Shown piece by piece: positions 1 to 8,309 of a DNA stretch of 64,000 bases (its first letter is position 1; every line of letters starts with the position of its first letter). The DNA is from Candidatus Rokuibacteriota bacterium (lineage in GTDB: Bacteria; Methylomirabilota; Methylomirabilia; Rokubacteriales; CSP1-6): the NCBI GenBank assembly GCA_003220435.1, contig QHSL01000073.1, positions 34,463 through 98,462 of the forward strand, given 5' to 3'. A program made the position numbers and the translations under genes. The notes below the pieces were generated by a model. The model worked only from the letters and a program-made list of their open reading frames with translations, had not been told where the DNA came from and ran no database searches.

Positions 1-1
1 C

Positions 2-367
2 GACGACGGGGCGCTGACTGCGCTGATCGAGGGCCTCAAGGCCCTCGACGCGACGGGACATCCTATCGCCGGGACGGTGGCGCTGCCGCTGGTACGAGGG
101 GTCGCGGCCTACGTGGCCGGGGACTACGCCGGCGCCCTCGCCCACTTCGAGTCGGTCGACGGCCAGATCCACCGGGTCGGCGGCAGCCACGCGCAGTGGG
201 AGCTGTTCGAGGAGACGATGGTGGTGTGCCACCTGCGGCTCGGGCGCCACGACGACGCGGCGCGGCTCCTTCGCCGACGCCTCGCCTCGCGCCCCTCGCC
301 CCGCGATCTCGCCTGGGTCGGCCAGGCGTCGTCAGCCTCGCCGAGCCCGGTCCCGCGTCAACCTTGA
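2..367 (+). CDS. TTC38-like TPR protein, C-terminal part (runs off the left edge)
   Basis: The reading frame is open from the first bases of the window, so only the C-terminal ~121 residues are present. They form helical-hairpin TPR-like sequence, with a GDYAGALAHF repeat followed by RVGGSHAQWELF and a RLGRHDDAARLLRRRL helix. The GGSHAQ plus LL..R...RPSP pattern is characteristic of the end of the TTC38 family (tetratricopeptide repeat protein 38). Proteins of this family are long alpha-solenoids of unknown biochemical role. The start lies outside the window. The frame reads through GTG at 77 without a ribosome site, so 77 is not the true start. Confidence 0.6.
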   Translation, partial: DDGALTALIEGLKALDATGHPIAGTVALPLVRGVAAYVAGDYAGALAHFESVDGQIHRVGGSHAQWELFEETMVVCHLRLGRHDDAARLLRRRLASRPSPRDLAWVGQASSASPSPVPRQP

Positions 368-515
368 CCTTCTCGATGCCGAAATGGCCTGTCAACCCGG
401 CAACGCCGGGGAGACCGGCCGGCCGCGCGCGGGCGTAACACCTCGCTCCGCCGTCGTTTGGTCCCTCGGTCCACGGTGGCATCGCGTTTGCCACTTCCCG
501 CTCGTCGGGAACTCG

Positions 516-1046
516 ATGGGATCTCAGAACGCTCGCGTCCAGGGTCGCCGCGCTCGCATCGCCTCGTCGCTCCATCTTCCGCTCCGCCGCCTGGCGCTGT
601 GCCTCGACTGCGAGGTCTGCTTCGAGATCGGCGCGCCGTCCTGTCCGGCATGCGGCGGCGAGACCTGGGTGTTGCTCGCCCGGTTCCTCGACCAGGGGCC
701 GCTGCGACTGATGCCGCAGTTCCATCCGTTTCCGAAGAGCTGGAATGAAAGCTCATTGCCGGTCGCCGACGCCGACCAGGTGGCCAAGCAGCTCCTGATC
801 ATCGCTCGCGACCGGCAGAAGCTCTACGAGTACACGAAGCGCGCCTTTGCCGGGAATCCCACGGTCGAGGTGGTCCTAGATCGCCGCCGTGGCGAGCGAC
901 GGGGCAGCGGCGAGCGCGCCGGCCAGCCCGACCGTCGCCGGGGCGATCGCCGGCTGGCCCTCGACATCGACAATCACCTCAAGGCCCTCGGCTGGGCCGT
1001 GATGCGGCTCGACGTCTTCAAGGCGCGCCGCACCTCCATTCACTAG
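516..1046 (+). CDS. Zinc-ribbon protein of unknown function
   Basis: The protein is about 176 residues from the ATG at 516. An upstream in-frame ATG at 384 is possible but would add an arginine/proline-rich stretch that looks non-coding. Near residues 28-45 are two CxxC knuckles (CLDCEVC and CPACGG), forming a zinc ribbon. After it come a helical region with the motif QLLIIARDRQKLYEY and an arginine-rich stretch (RRRGERR, RRRGDRR) resembling a basic linker. Zinc ribbon plus basic segment suggests nucleic-acid or protein binding, but no family function is recognised. It stands alone between the TPR gene and the amidohydrolase. Confidence 0.5.
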   Translation: MGSQNARVQGRRARIASSLHLPLRRLALCLDCEVCFEIGAPSCPACGGETWVLLARFLDQGPLRLMPQFHPFPKSWNESSLPVADADQVAKQLLIIARDRQKLYEYTKRAFAGNPTVEVVLDRRRGERRGSGERAGQPDRRRGDRRLALDIDNHLKALGWAVMRLDVFKARRTSIH

Positions 1047-1095
1047 CTCTCCGCCGCAGCGCCGGAGCCCCTTCCCTCCGCCGGCACCAACGTTC

Positions 1096-1124
1096 TTGAC
1101 CTCGCAGCCCAAACGGCGTATGCC
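1096..1124 (+). promoter_or_regulatory. Putative sigma-70 promoter of the amidohydrolase gene
   Basis: A TTGACC hexamer at 1096-1101 is separated by exactly 17 bases from TATGCC at 1119-1124. The amidohydrolase ATG is 55 bases further on, after a GAAAGGAG ribosome site. The -35 box is strong and the -10 box weak. Confidence 0.4.
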
Positions 1125-1179
1125 TCCGCTCCAGGGACCCTGTGCATCCGATGGTGCGATCCTCGAAAGGAGCGACGGC

Positions 1180-2871
1180 ATGACCTACGACCTGCTCATC
1201 AAGAACGGACGCGTCGTCGACGGCTCCGGCCGCCCCGCCTTCAACGGCGATGTCGCGGTGGCTGGAGGCAAGATCGTCGAGCTCGGGCGCCTGAGCGGCG
1301 CTGCGCGCCAGGTCATCGAGGCAGACGGGCGGGTCGTCTCGCCGGGCTTCGTGGACAACCACTGCCACTACGACGCCCAGGTCCTGTGGGATCCGCTGTG
1401 TACCTACTCCTGCCACCATGGCTCGACCACCGTCATCATCGGCAATTGCTCGCTGGCGCTCGCCCCGGTGCGACCGGAGTCGCGCGAGCGGCTGGCCGGG
1501 ATGCTCTCCTACGTCGAGGCGATCCCGATGGACGTGCTCAGCGCGGGCGTGCCGTGGACGTGGGAGACGTTCCCCGAGTACATGCGCGCGGTGGGGCAGA
1601 AGCTGGCGGTCAACGTCGGCACGCTGGTCGGCCACTCGGCGGTGCGGCTCTACGCGATGGGGGAGGAGTGCTCCGACCGTCCAGCCACCGACGCCGAGCT
1701 CGACACCATGCGGCGCGTGGTGCGCGAGTCCCTCGAGGCCGGCGCGCTCGGGCTCTCGATCACGCGGAACATGAACCACTTCGACATCGCGGGAAAGCGG
1801 ATCCCGGCGGCCTGCGCCCCGGAGTCCGAGCTGTTCGCGCTGGCCGACGTCCTGCGCGAGGTCGGCACCGGCGTCATCCAGTGCGGCGGCGGCACCAACC
1901 CCGAGCTCAAGGACGGCCTCCTCAGCCGGATCTCCGAGGCGTCTGGCCGGCCCATCATGTACAACACGCTCCTCGAACAGGCGCGGCAGCCGGGGCGGTG
2001 GCGCACGCATCTCGAGCACGTCGAGAAGACGGTGCGGCAGGGCATCCGCGCGATCCCGCTCTGCAACCCCGGGAGCATCGTCCAGCGGTTCACGATGAAG
2101 AACTGCCAGGTGTTCCGCAGCATGCCCACCTGGCTGCCGATCCTGCAGGGTCCCGACGCGGAGAAGCTCCCCGCGTACCGCGACCCGCAGATCCGCGCGA
2201 AGCTTCGCGCCGAAGTCGACGCGCCACTGGGGCCGGACGCGACCTTCTCCCAGCGCTGGGACCTGATGGTCGTCGAGGAGCCCAAGCTCGCGAAGAACCG
2301 CGGCCTCGCCGGAAAGCACATCGCGGAGCTCGCGAAGGCGCAGGGCAAGCACCCGCTCGACGCCTTCCTCGATCTCGCCGTCGAGGAGCAGCTGGATACG
2401 GTCTTCACCCTCGGCGAGATCAACACGGACACCGAGGCGGTGGCGCAGATCCTGGGAAGCCCCTACGCGATCGTCGGACTCACCGACGGGGGCGCCCACG
2501 TGCAGTTCCACTCGAACGTCAGCAACCCGACCCGCCTGCTCGGCTTCTGGGTGCGCGAGAAGAAGATCATGTCGCTCGAGCACGCCGTCCGCCGGCTCAC
2601 CTTCGACTCGGCGACGGCCTTCGGCATCTACGACCGCGGGCTCGTGCAGCCGGGTATGGCGGCCGACCTCGTCGTGTTCGATCCCGACACCGTCTCCCCG
2701 GTCAAGGAAGACGTCGTCCACGATTTCCCGGCCAACGGCTGGCGGATGCGCGAGCTGGCCGAGGGCATCCACTACACGGTGGTGAACGGCGCGGTGCTGC
2801 TGGAGAAGGGTCAGCACACCGGCAACCTGCCGGGCCGCGTGCTGCACAACGCTCGCTACGCCGCCCACTAG
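1180..2871 (+). CDS. N-acyl-D-amino-acid deacylase-type amidohydrolase
   Basis: The 563-residue protein begins MTYDLLIKNG at an ATG preceded by GAAAGGAG. The N-terminus (DLLIKNGRVVDGSG) and a metal-binding HxH at residues 61/63 (HCHYDAQ) mark an amidohydrolase/D-aminoacylase TIM barrel flanked by the usual beta-sandwich. The stretch TVIIGNCSLALAPV after the first strand is typical of D-aminoacylases, and GLTDGGAHVQFH lies near the end of the barrel. The family hydrolyses N-acyl-D-amino acids or related amides in the cytoplasm; the substrate here is not predictable. A sigma-70-like promoter lies upstream and a strong hairpin terminator follows, so it is probably a single-gene transcript. Confidence 0.85.
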   Translation: MTYDLLIKNGRVVDGSGRPAFNGDVAVAGGKIVELGRLSGAARQVIEADGRVVSPGFVDNHCHYDAQVLWDPLCTYSCHHGSTTVIIGNCSLALAPVRPESRERLAGMLSYVEAIPMDVLSAGVPWTWETFPEYMRAVGQKLAVNVGTLVGHSAVRLYAMGEECSDRPATDAELDTMRRVVRESLEAGALGLSITRNMNHFDIAGKRIPAACAPESELFALADVLREVGTGVIQCGGGTNPELKDGLLSRISEASGRPIMYNTLLEQARQPGRWRTHLEHVEKTVRQGIRAIPLCNPGSIVQRFTMKNCQVFRSMPTWLPILQGPDAEKLPAYRDPQIRAKLRAEVDAPLGPDATFSQRWDLMVVEEPKLAKNRGLAGKHIAELAKAQGKHPLDAFLDLAVEEQLDTVFTLGEINTDTEAVAQILGSPYAIVGLTDGGAHVQFHSNVSNPTRLLGFWVREKKIMSLEHAVRRLTFDSATAFGIYDRGLVQPGMAADLVVFDPDTVSPVKEDVVHDFPANGWRMRELAEGIHYTVVNGAVLLEKGQHTGNLPGRVLHNARYAAH

Positions 2872-2897
2872 CGGCGGCGCAAGGCTCTAGAAACACC

Positions 2898-2931
2898 GAG
2901 CGCCCCGGGTTCTCCGGGGCGCTCACATTTT
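2898..2931 (+). terminator. Rho-independent terminator after the amidohydrolase
   Basis: An 11-bp perfect stem (GAGCGCCCCGG, 2898-2908, paired with 2914-2924) with a 5-base loop is followed by ACATTTT. It lies 27 bases after the stop codon. Confidence 0.8.
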
Positions 2932-2962
2932 CAGGAGCATGACAATGCTCACGCTCCCATAG

Positions 2963-3409
2963 TTAATCTGGGATCTCGGCCTCGACGAGATGCGCAAGAA
3001 GGGTGAGTGATTCTTGCCAACCGAGACAGCAAGCCTCGGGTGGAATGACCTCCGGCAGCCCTTCCTGCACGATGCTCAACTCAGTCCCGCAGGACACCTT
3101 CTTCAAGCTGATCGTCGTCTGCATCTCACCAGGCAGGTTCGGGTCGTCGAATCTATCGGTGTGGCGAATGCGTTCGTGTGGCACCAGTTCGAGGTATTTT
3201 CCGCCGAAGCTGTGACTGCGGCCGGTGGTGAAATTCGTGAACGACATCTTGTACGTGCCACCAACTTTGGCGTCCATATGGTGCACCTTGCCCGTGAACC
3301 CGTTCGGCGGGAGCCATTTGGCCATCGCATCCGCGTCGAGAAACGCCCGGTAGATCCTCTCGGGCGTCGCACGCAGCACGCGGTGAAATCGGACGCTGTT
3401 GGTCGGCAT
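2963..3409 (-). CDS. SRPBCC / AHSA1-family protein
   Basis: The 148-residue protein starts at MPTNSVRFHR, where AGGAGC precedes the ATG by about 6 bases; a longer upstream in-frame extension lacks a ribosome site. The sequence follows the activator-of-Hsp90-ATPase (AHSA1) / START-like fold: VLRATPERIYRAFLDADAMAKWLPP at the N-terminus, a GGTYKMSF strand in the middle and a long C-terminal helix (GWQESLTLLAHLVE). These small proteins bind hydrophobic ligands in a helix-grip cavity; many are annotated only as polyketide-cyclase-like or AHSA1-like. It appears monocistronic, convergent with the upstream amidohydrolase. Confidence 0.8.
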   Translation of the reverse strand: MPTNSVRFHRVLRATPERIYRAFLDADAMAKWLPPNGFTGKVHHMDAKVGGTYKMSFTNFTTGRSHSFGGKYLELVPHERIRHTDRFDDPNLPGEMQTTISLKKVSCGTELSIVQEGLPEVIPPEACCLGWQESLTLLAHLVEAEIPD

Positions 3410-3630
3410 TATCGGCTCCTTTCGTTTCGTTGGCGCGTTCGTCAGCACTCCGAAGGCGATAGAGGTGTCACGCCCTCTGTGGTCAAGCGCCAGCGTCAGC
3501 CGCGCACGCCACGCGCAGCGCGAATACATCGGCTCGAGCGCCCGTGGGGCGGCTCATCGTGACTATGCCCGCGATCGCCTTGCCGGAAATCCGTACGACC
3601 GGGGTTCTGGGGCCCCAGGCAGGCTTTCCC

Positions 3631-4557
3631 TTACCGGGCGGCCGCGACCGCGGCCGACGACGACGCCAACGCCGCTTGCAGGAACGCGGGGTCGAAGATC
3701 CGATCGGCCATCACCTGGCAGCGCTTCATCAGCCGGTGCTCGTCGGGGCGGTAGTCGGGAATCGCGTTGTGCAGCGTGCCGAGGTGATCCCACACCAGCA
3801 CGTCGTGCTCGGTCCAGTGGTGGGTGAACTGATACTTCGGCTGCAACTGATGCGCGAACAAGGTCTCCAGCACCCGATCGCTCTCCGCCTCGTCGAGCTC
3901 GTTGATGCGGATCGCGTAGCCGGGATTGCAGTAGAGCACGCGCTTACCGGTGATCGGATGCGTCAAGAACACGGGATGAACGGACGGCGGTCGCCGGCGG
4001 CGCTGCTCCGGGGACAGCGGCGCGCGCAGGCTGCCCGGGCGCACGCGCATCTTTTCCCAGAACTTGTTGAAGTCGTGGGTCGCGGTCATGCCGTCGAGGC
4101 GCGCCCGGAGCGCCGGATCGAGATCTTCGTAGGCCGCTTGCGTGTTGACGAACATCGTGTCGCCGAGCACGCGCCCGTCGCGGCGCGGCACCTTGACGGC
4201 GTAGAGCACGTTCAGGAAACCGATCGTCTCGTTGTAGGACATATCGGTGTGCCAGTCCTGGCCCGCGTCGGTGATCCCGATCGGCTCGCCGTTCTCGATG
4301 ATGTTCGAGAGGTAGCCGACCTCCGGCATCCCGGGCTCGTGGTGCCGGCCGGTCAGCGTGGCCTGGATCACCCCGAAGCGTCGCGAGAAATCTCGGAGCT
4401 GGACGGCCTCGAGCTTTTGATCCGGAAATCTCAGGACCCCGTGGCGGCCGAGCGCCCGCAAGATCGTCGCGAAGTCCGTGTCGCTCAAGGGCCTCGCGAG
4501 ATCCATTCCCCGGATGGTCGCTCCCAGGATCTGCCCACTCGGCTCGATCGCCGTCAT
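3631..4557 (-). CDS. TauD/TfdA-family Fe(II)/2-oxoglutarate dioxygenase
   Basis: The 308-residue protein carries the 2-His-1-carboxylate iron site: His103 and Asp105 in DWHTDMSY, and the distal His263 in GTLHNAIPDY, followed by Arg275 for 2-oxoglutarate binding. Length and motif spacing match the TauD/TfdA family, which uses 2-oxoglutarate and O2 to hydroxylate substrates such as taurine, alkyl sulfates or phenoxyacetates. The substrate here is unknown. The gene is divergent from a zinc alcohol dehydrogenase and shares a short intergenic region with a symmetric TATA element, so the two may be co-regulated. Confidence 0.85.
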   Translation of the reverse strand: MTAIEPSGQILGATIRGMDLARPLSDTDFATILRALGRHGVLRFPDQKLEAVQLRDFSRRFGVIQATLTGRHHEPGMPEVGYLSNIIENGEPIGITDAGQDWHTDMSYNETIGFLNVLYAVKVPRRDGRVLGDTMFVNTQAAYEDLDPALRARLDGMTATHDFNKFWEKMRVRPGSLRAPLSPEQRRRRPPSVHPVFLTHPITGKRVLYCNPGYAIRINELDEAESDRVLETLFAHQLQPKYQFTHHWTEHDVLVWDHLGTLHNAIPDYRPDEHRLMKRCQVMADRIFDPAFLQAALASSSAAVAAAR

Positions 4558-4582
4558 CTCCCCCTCCTCGTCGCTCGCTCGG

Positions 4583-4590
4583 ATTATACT
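4583..4590. promoter_or_regulatory. Shared symmetric -10-like element between dioxygenase and dehydrogenase genes
   Basis: The octamer ATTATACT reads as TATACT (4585-4590) on the plus strand and TATAAT on the minus strand (4583-4588). It sits 26 bases from the minus-strand start and 37 from the plus-strand start. No convincing -35 box is visible for either direction. Confidence 0.4.
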
Positions 4591-4626
4591 GCGCCCGGTT
4601 CGCTAGCGAGGAGGAGGACACCCGAT

Positions 4627-5724
4627 ATGGAGATCAAGGCCGCGGTCTTTCGGAAGGTGCACGAGCCGCTCACGATCGAATCGATCGACATCGACAAGCC
4701 GTGGGGCCGCGAAGTTCTCGTGCGCACGGCGGCGACGGGCGTCTGCCACAGCGACCTGCACGTCGTCGACGGCGACGGCCGGTTCCCGCTCGACCGGCCG
4801 ATCGTGCTGGGGCACGAGGGCGCCGGCGTCGTCGAGGCGGTGGGTGCGGACGTCACCACCGTTCGGCCGGGAGATCACGTGGTCGCGTGCCTGTCCGGCT
4901 TCTGCGGCAACTGCGTGCAGTGCCTGAGCGGTCATCCCAACCTCTGCGTCGGCGGTATCGTCACCCGCCCCGACTCGGCGGCGCCGCGGCTCTCGCAGCG
5001 CGGGCAGGGGTTCCGGCAGTTCATCGGCATCAGCAGCTACGCCGAGCGCATGCTGCTGCACGAGAACTCGATCGTGAAGATCGACCCCGCGCTGCCGCTC
5101 GACCGCGCGGCGCTGGTGGGTTGCGGGGTGCTCACCGGCGTGGGCGCGGCGCTGCGGTCCTCCGGGCTGCAGGCGGGACAGACCGTCGCGGTGTTCGGCT
5201 GCGGCGGCGTCGGGCTGGCGATCGTCCAGGGCGCGCGCATCGGCGGCGCCCGGCAGATCATCGGCGTCGACATGTTCGAGTCGAAGGCGGAGATGGCCAA
5301 GCGCGTCGGCGCGACCCACTTCGTCAACAGCAAGAAGGACGATCCGGTCAAGGCGATCCGCGCGCTCACCGGTGGCGCCGGCGTGGACCACGCCTTCGAG
5401 GCCGTGGGCAACACGACGCTGGTGCGCCAGGCCATCGAGAGCCTGGCCATCCGCGGCACCGCGACCATCGTCGGCGTGCTGCCGCCCGACGCGAAGATCG
5501 AGTTCCCGTGGATGGCGATCCGCCCGGAGTGTCGCGTGCAGACCTCGCGGATGGGCAGCAACCAGTTCCGCACGGACATTCCGCTCTATCTGGAGTTCTA
5601 CCGCCAGGGCCGGCTGCTGCTCGACGAGATGGTGACGCGTCGCGGACGGCTCGACGACATCAACGAAGCTTTCCGCGCGATGAAGGCCGGCGAGGTCGCG
5701 CGAACCGTTTTGACATTCAACTGA
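4627..5724 (+). CDS. Zinc-dependent alcohol dehydrogenase (MDR family)
   Basis: The 365-residue protein starts at MEIKAAVFRK after GAGGAGGAGG. Catalytic zinc ligands are Cys40 (GVCHSDLH) and His63-Glu64 (LGHEGAGVV); structural zinc ligands are Cys93, Cys96, Cys99 and Cys107. A Rossmann motif GCGGVGLAIVQGA follows near residue 199. This is a complete class III-like/long-chain medium-chain dehydrogenase that interconverts alcohols and aldehydes with NAD(P). Its divergent pairing with the TauD-type oxygenase suggests a pathway in which oxygenase products are further oxidised, but the substrate cannot be named. Confidence 0.88.
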   Translation: MEIKAAVFRKVHEPLTIESIDIDKPWGREVLVRTAATGVCHSDLHVVDGDGRFPLDRPIVLGHEGAGVVEAVGADVTTVRPGDHVVACLSGFCGNCVQCLSGHPNLCVGGIVTRPDSAAPRLSQRGQGFRQFIGISSYAERMLLHENSIVKIDPALPLDRAALVGCGVLTGVGAALRSSGLQAGQTVAVFGCGGVGLAIVQGARIGGARQIIGVDMFESKAEMAKRVGATHFVNSKKDDPVKAIRALTGGAGVDHAFEAVGNTTLVRQAIESLAIRGTATIVGVLPPDAKIEFPWMAIRPECRVQTSRMGSNQFRTDIPLYLEFYRQGRLLLDEMVTRRGRLDDINEAFRAMKAGEVARTVLTFN

Positions 5725-5752
5725 GCGGACCTCGCTGGGGAGGCGCGGACAG

Positions 5753-6028
5753 ATGACGCCAGGGCGACTCCTTCCCGCTCGCGAGCTTCTCGGCGAGCTG
5801 CTCCTCGAGCTGAAGCGACCCGCCGAAGCGCTCAGGGAGTTCGAGTCCTCGCAACAGCGCGAGCCCGGTCGGTTCCGCGGTATGTACGGCGTGGCGCAGG
5901 CGGCCGCGCAGGGCGGCGACATCGCAAAAGCGAAGCGTTTCTTTGCCAAGCTCGTCGACGGCGCTGGCCAGGGCACCGGGCGGCCTGAACTGGCCAAGGC
6001 CCGCGAATTCCTGGCCGCAAATCCGTAA
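5753..6028 (+). pseudogene. C-terminal fragment of a TPR protein (possible remnant)
   Basis: The 91-residue open frame starts directly in TPR sequence (LLPARELLGELLLELKRP, then AEALREFESSQ and a second helix pair) and ends FLAANP. In relatives I recall, this segment is the extreme C-terminus of much larger proteins, so the gene looks truncated at its 5' end. No TPR sequence in this frame precedes it, because the dehydrogenase ends 28 bases upstream. It could alternatively be a small stand-alone TPR protein: a GGACAG-like site precedes the ATG. Nothing in the neighbours indicates a function. Confidence 0.45.
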
Positions 6029-6083
6029 CCGGGGCCTCTCGACGTGTTCGATGGGCCGCCCCGAGAACTGGAGTAGCCGGATC

Positions 6084-7130
6084 ATGATCGTCGACATGCA
6101 CGCGCACATCATCCCGGAGACTTTCCCGCCCGCCGGGTCGCGGCCGAGTGCGTGGACGTGGCCGTCGATGGACCACTTCGAGGCCGGGCGGGCGCGCGTG
6201 ATGATCGGCGGCGAGAACTACCGCACCGTCCACGACGGCAACTGGAACGTCGACCGCCGGCTGCGCGACATGCGGGCGCACGGCGCCGATGTGCAGGTGA
6301 TCTCTCCGATGCCCGAGCTGTGCGCGTACTGGTTCACGCCCGCCGACGCGCTCGACTTCTGCCGCTACACCAACGACGTGGTCGCCCGCATGTGCGCGGC
6401 CGCGCCCGGCCGGTTCGTCGGGCTCGGGATCGTGCCGCTCCAGGATCCCGCTCTCGCCGCCAAGGAGCTGGCGCGCATTCAGACGCTCGGGTTCCCCGGC
6501 ATCGAGCTCGGGTCGAACGTCGACGGCAAGTCGCTCGGCATGGCCCAGTTCCAGCCGTTTTTCCAGGAAGCGGAGCGCCTCGGCGTGGCGATCTTCGTCC
6601 ACGCGCTCCGTCCCACGATGATGGACCGCTTCCCCACGAAGGCTCCGTTCAACCCGATCGGCTATCCGACCGACACGTGCTTGACCATCGCGTCGATGAT
6701 CGACGGCGGGACCGCCGAGAAGTGCCCGGGGCTCCGGATCGCGTTCAGCCACGGCGGCGGCACATTCCCGTTCCTGCTGCCGCGCTACAACCATCACTGG
6801 AGCGGGACCTGGAACGAGGAGGCGCCCGGCCCGGGCCGCGGCGCCGGGGCGGCCGGGGCGCTGCCGCGCTCGCCCGCCGAGTACGCGTGCCGCTTCTACT
6901 ACGACACGCTGCTTTTCGACCGGCGCGCGCTTCGCTATCTGATCGACATGATCGGGGCCCGGCAGATCCTCGTCGGCACGGACTATCCCTACATGGCGCC
7001 GGAGCAGCCGGTGGACAAGACGCTGCGCACGCTGGGTCTCCCAGCCGACGTCCACGAGGACATCACCTGGAACAACTGCTTCCGCTTCCTCGGGATCAAT
7101 GCACCGACCCTGACGAGTAGACAGGGGTGA
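6084..7130 (+). CDS. ACMSD-like amidohydrolase (amidohydrolase family 2)
   Basis: The 348-residue protein starts at MIVDMHAHII (GGAG 11 bases upstream); the longer upstream frame has no ribosome site. Asp4, His6 and His8 begin the metal site, with FVHALR, FSHGGG and GTDYPY supplying later ligands. This is the aminocarboxymuconate-semialdehyde decarboxylase-like branch of the amidohydrolase superfamily, whose members decarboxylate or hydrolyse aromatic-derived acids. The last four bases overlap the start of the next gene (GTGA), so the two proteins are translationally coupled and probably act on the same pathway. Confidence 0.82.
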   Translation: MIVDMHAHIIPETFPPAGSRPSAWTWPSMDHFEAGRARVMIGGENYRTVHDGNWNVDRRLRDMRAHGADVQVISPMPELCAYWFTPADALDFCRYTNDVVARMCAAAPGRFVGLGIVPLQDPALAAKELARIQTLGFPGIELGSNVDGKSLGMAQFQPFFQEAERLGVAIFVHALRPTMMDRFPTKAPFNPIGYPTDTCLTIASMIDGGTAEKCPGLRIAFSHGGGTFPFLLPRYNHHWSGTWNEEAPGPGRGAGAAGALPRSPAEYACRFYYDTLLFDRRALRYLIDMIGARQILVGTDYPYMAPEQPVDKTLRTLGLPADVHEDITWNNCFRFLGINAPTLTSRQG

Positions 7131-8269
7131 ATCGCCGAGAGCTCCTCACATCCCTCGCGGTCGCGCTCGGCCCCGTGCCGTGGCTCGCGTGCCCGACCGT
7201 GGCGCGCGCGCAGGGCGCGCAAGTCGGCGGAACCACGCCGCCCGTCAACGTCCTCGAGTTCGAGCCGATGGCACGCCAGCGTCTGTCTCGTTCCGTCTGG
7301 GACTACATCTCCCAGGGCGCGGCGGACGAGATCACGCTTCGCCGGAACCGCGAGGCGTTCGACGCGCTCCGGCTGAGACCGCGCGTGCTCACCGACGTGA
7401 GCAAGCTCGACACCCGGCTCGAGCTCCTCGGCCAGAAGCTCGACTTCCCGATCCTGCTCGCCCCGGTCGCCGCGCAGGGGCGCATCCACAGCGGCGCCGA
7501 GCCGGAAGCCGCGCGCGGCGCCAGCGCGGCCGGCGCCACGTTCATCATCAGCACGTTCTCGACCACGCGGCTCGAGGACATCGCCCGCGCGGCGCGTGGG
7601 CGCGCCTGGTTCCAGCTCTACGTCAATCGCGATCGCGGCGCCACCCGCGATCTGGTGCAGCGCGCCGAGGTGGCGGGCTGCACGGCGCTCCTGATCACCG
7701 TCGACACGCCGGTCAACCCGATGCGCGATCGCGAGAAACGGTTGGGGGTCCAACGTCCGTACACCGGGCAGTCAAGCGGGGGCCGGGTCAGTCCCATCTA
7801 CTCCGACGCCCTCGAGCCGACGTTGACGTGGGAGACCGTGGCCTGGATCCGCTCGTTCGCGAAGACGCCCGTGCTCCTCAAGGGCATCCTCGACCCGGAC
7901 GACGCCCGCCGCGCCGCGAGCGAAGGGCTGGCCGGCGTCGTGGTCTCCAATCACGGTGGGCGCAACCTCGACACGACGCCGGCGACGATCGACGCGCTTC
8001 CTCCGATCATCGAGGCCGCGCAAGGGCGCCTGACGATCCTGCTCGACGGGGGCATCCGTCGGGGGACCGACGTCGTCAAGGCCATCGCGCTCGGCGCGCA
8101 TGCCGTCCTGATCGGCCGGCCTTACGTGTGGGGCCTCGCCGTGGATGGCGCCGCCGGCGTCCAGCGCGTGATCGATATTCTGCGAGACGAGCTCGAGGCC
8201 GCCATGGCCCTCTGCGGCGCGCCGAGCCTCGACCGGATCAATCGCCAGCTCGTGTGGCCCGAACGCTGA
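7127..8269 (+). CDS. FMN-dependent alpha-hydroxy-acid oxidase with N-terminal export signal
   Basis: The 380-residue protein begins at GTG, overlapping the previous stop by four bases. Residues 1-30 (RRELLTSLAVALGP ... ARAQ) look like a Tat-type signal: twin arginine, hydrophobic core, alanine-rich cleavage site. The rest is a typical FMN TIM barrel of the lactate/glycolate/mandelate oxidase family, with the catalytic SNHGGRNLD motif and a phosphate-binding LLDGGIRRGTDVVKA loop. Family members oxidise 2-hydroxy acids to 2-oxo acids using FMN. An exported form is unusual for a family normally cytoplasmic or membrane-bound, and Tat would fit because FMN has to be bound before export. Confidence 0.82.
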   Translation: MNRRELLTSLAVALGPVPWLACPTVARAQGAQVGGTTPPVNVLEFEPMARQRLSRSVWDYISQGAADEITLRRNREAFDALRLRPRVLTDVSKLDTRLELLGQKLDFPILLAPVAAQGRIHSGAEPEAARGASAAGATFIISTFSTTRLEDIARAARGRAWFQLYVNRDRGATRDLVQRAEVAGCTALLITVDTPVNPMRDREKRLGVQRPYTGQSSGGRVSPIYSDALEPTLTWETVAWIRSFAKTPVLLKGILDPDDARRAASEGLAGVVVSNHGGRNLDTTPATIDALPPIIEAAQGRLTILLDGGIRRGTDVVKAIALGAHAVLIGRPYVWGLAVDGAAGVQRVIDILRDELEAAMALCGAPSLDRINRQLVWPER

Positions 8270-8309
8270 CGTTCGCCCACGCGTCTGTCGTCCACCCAGG
8301 AGGGAGCCA

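Noticed and set aside
3544..4626. Upstream in-frame extension of the zinc alcohol dehydrogenase
   Set aside because: It lies opposite the dioxygenase gene and has no protein signature; MEIKAAVF at 4627 with a strong GAGGAGGAGG site is the normal N-terminus.
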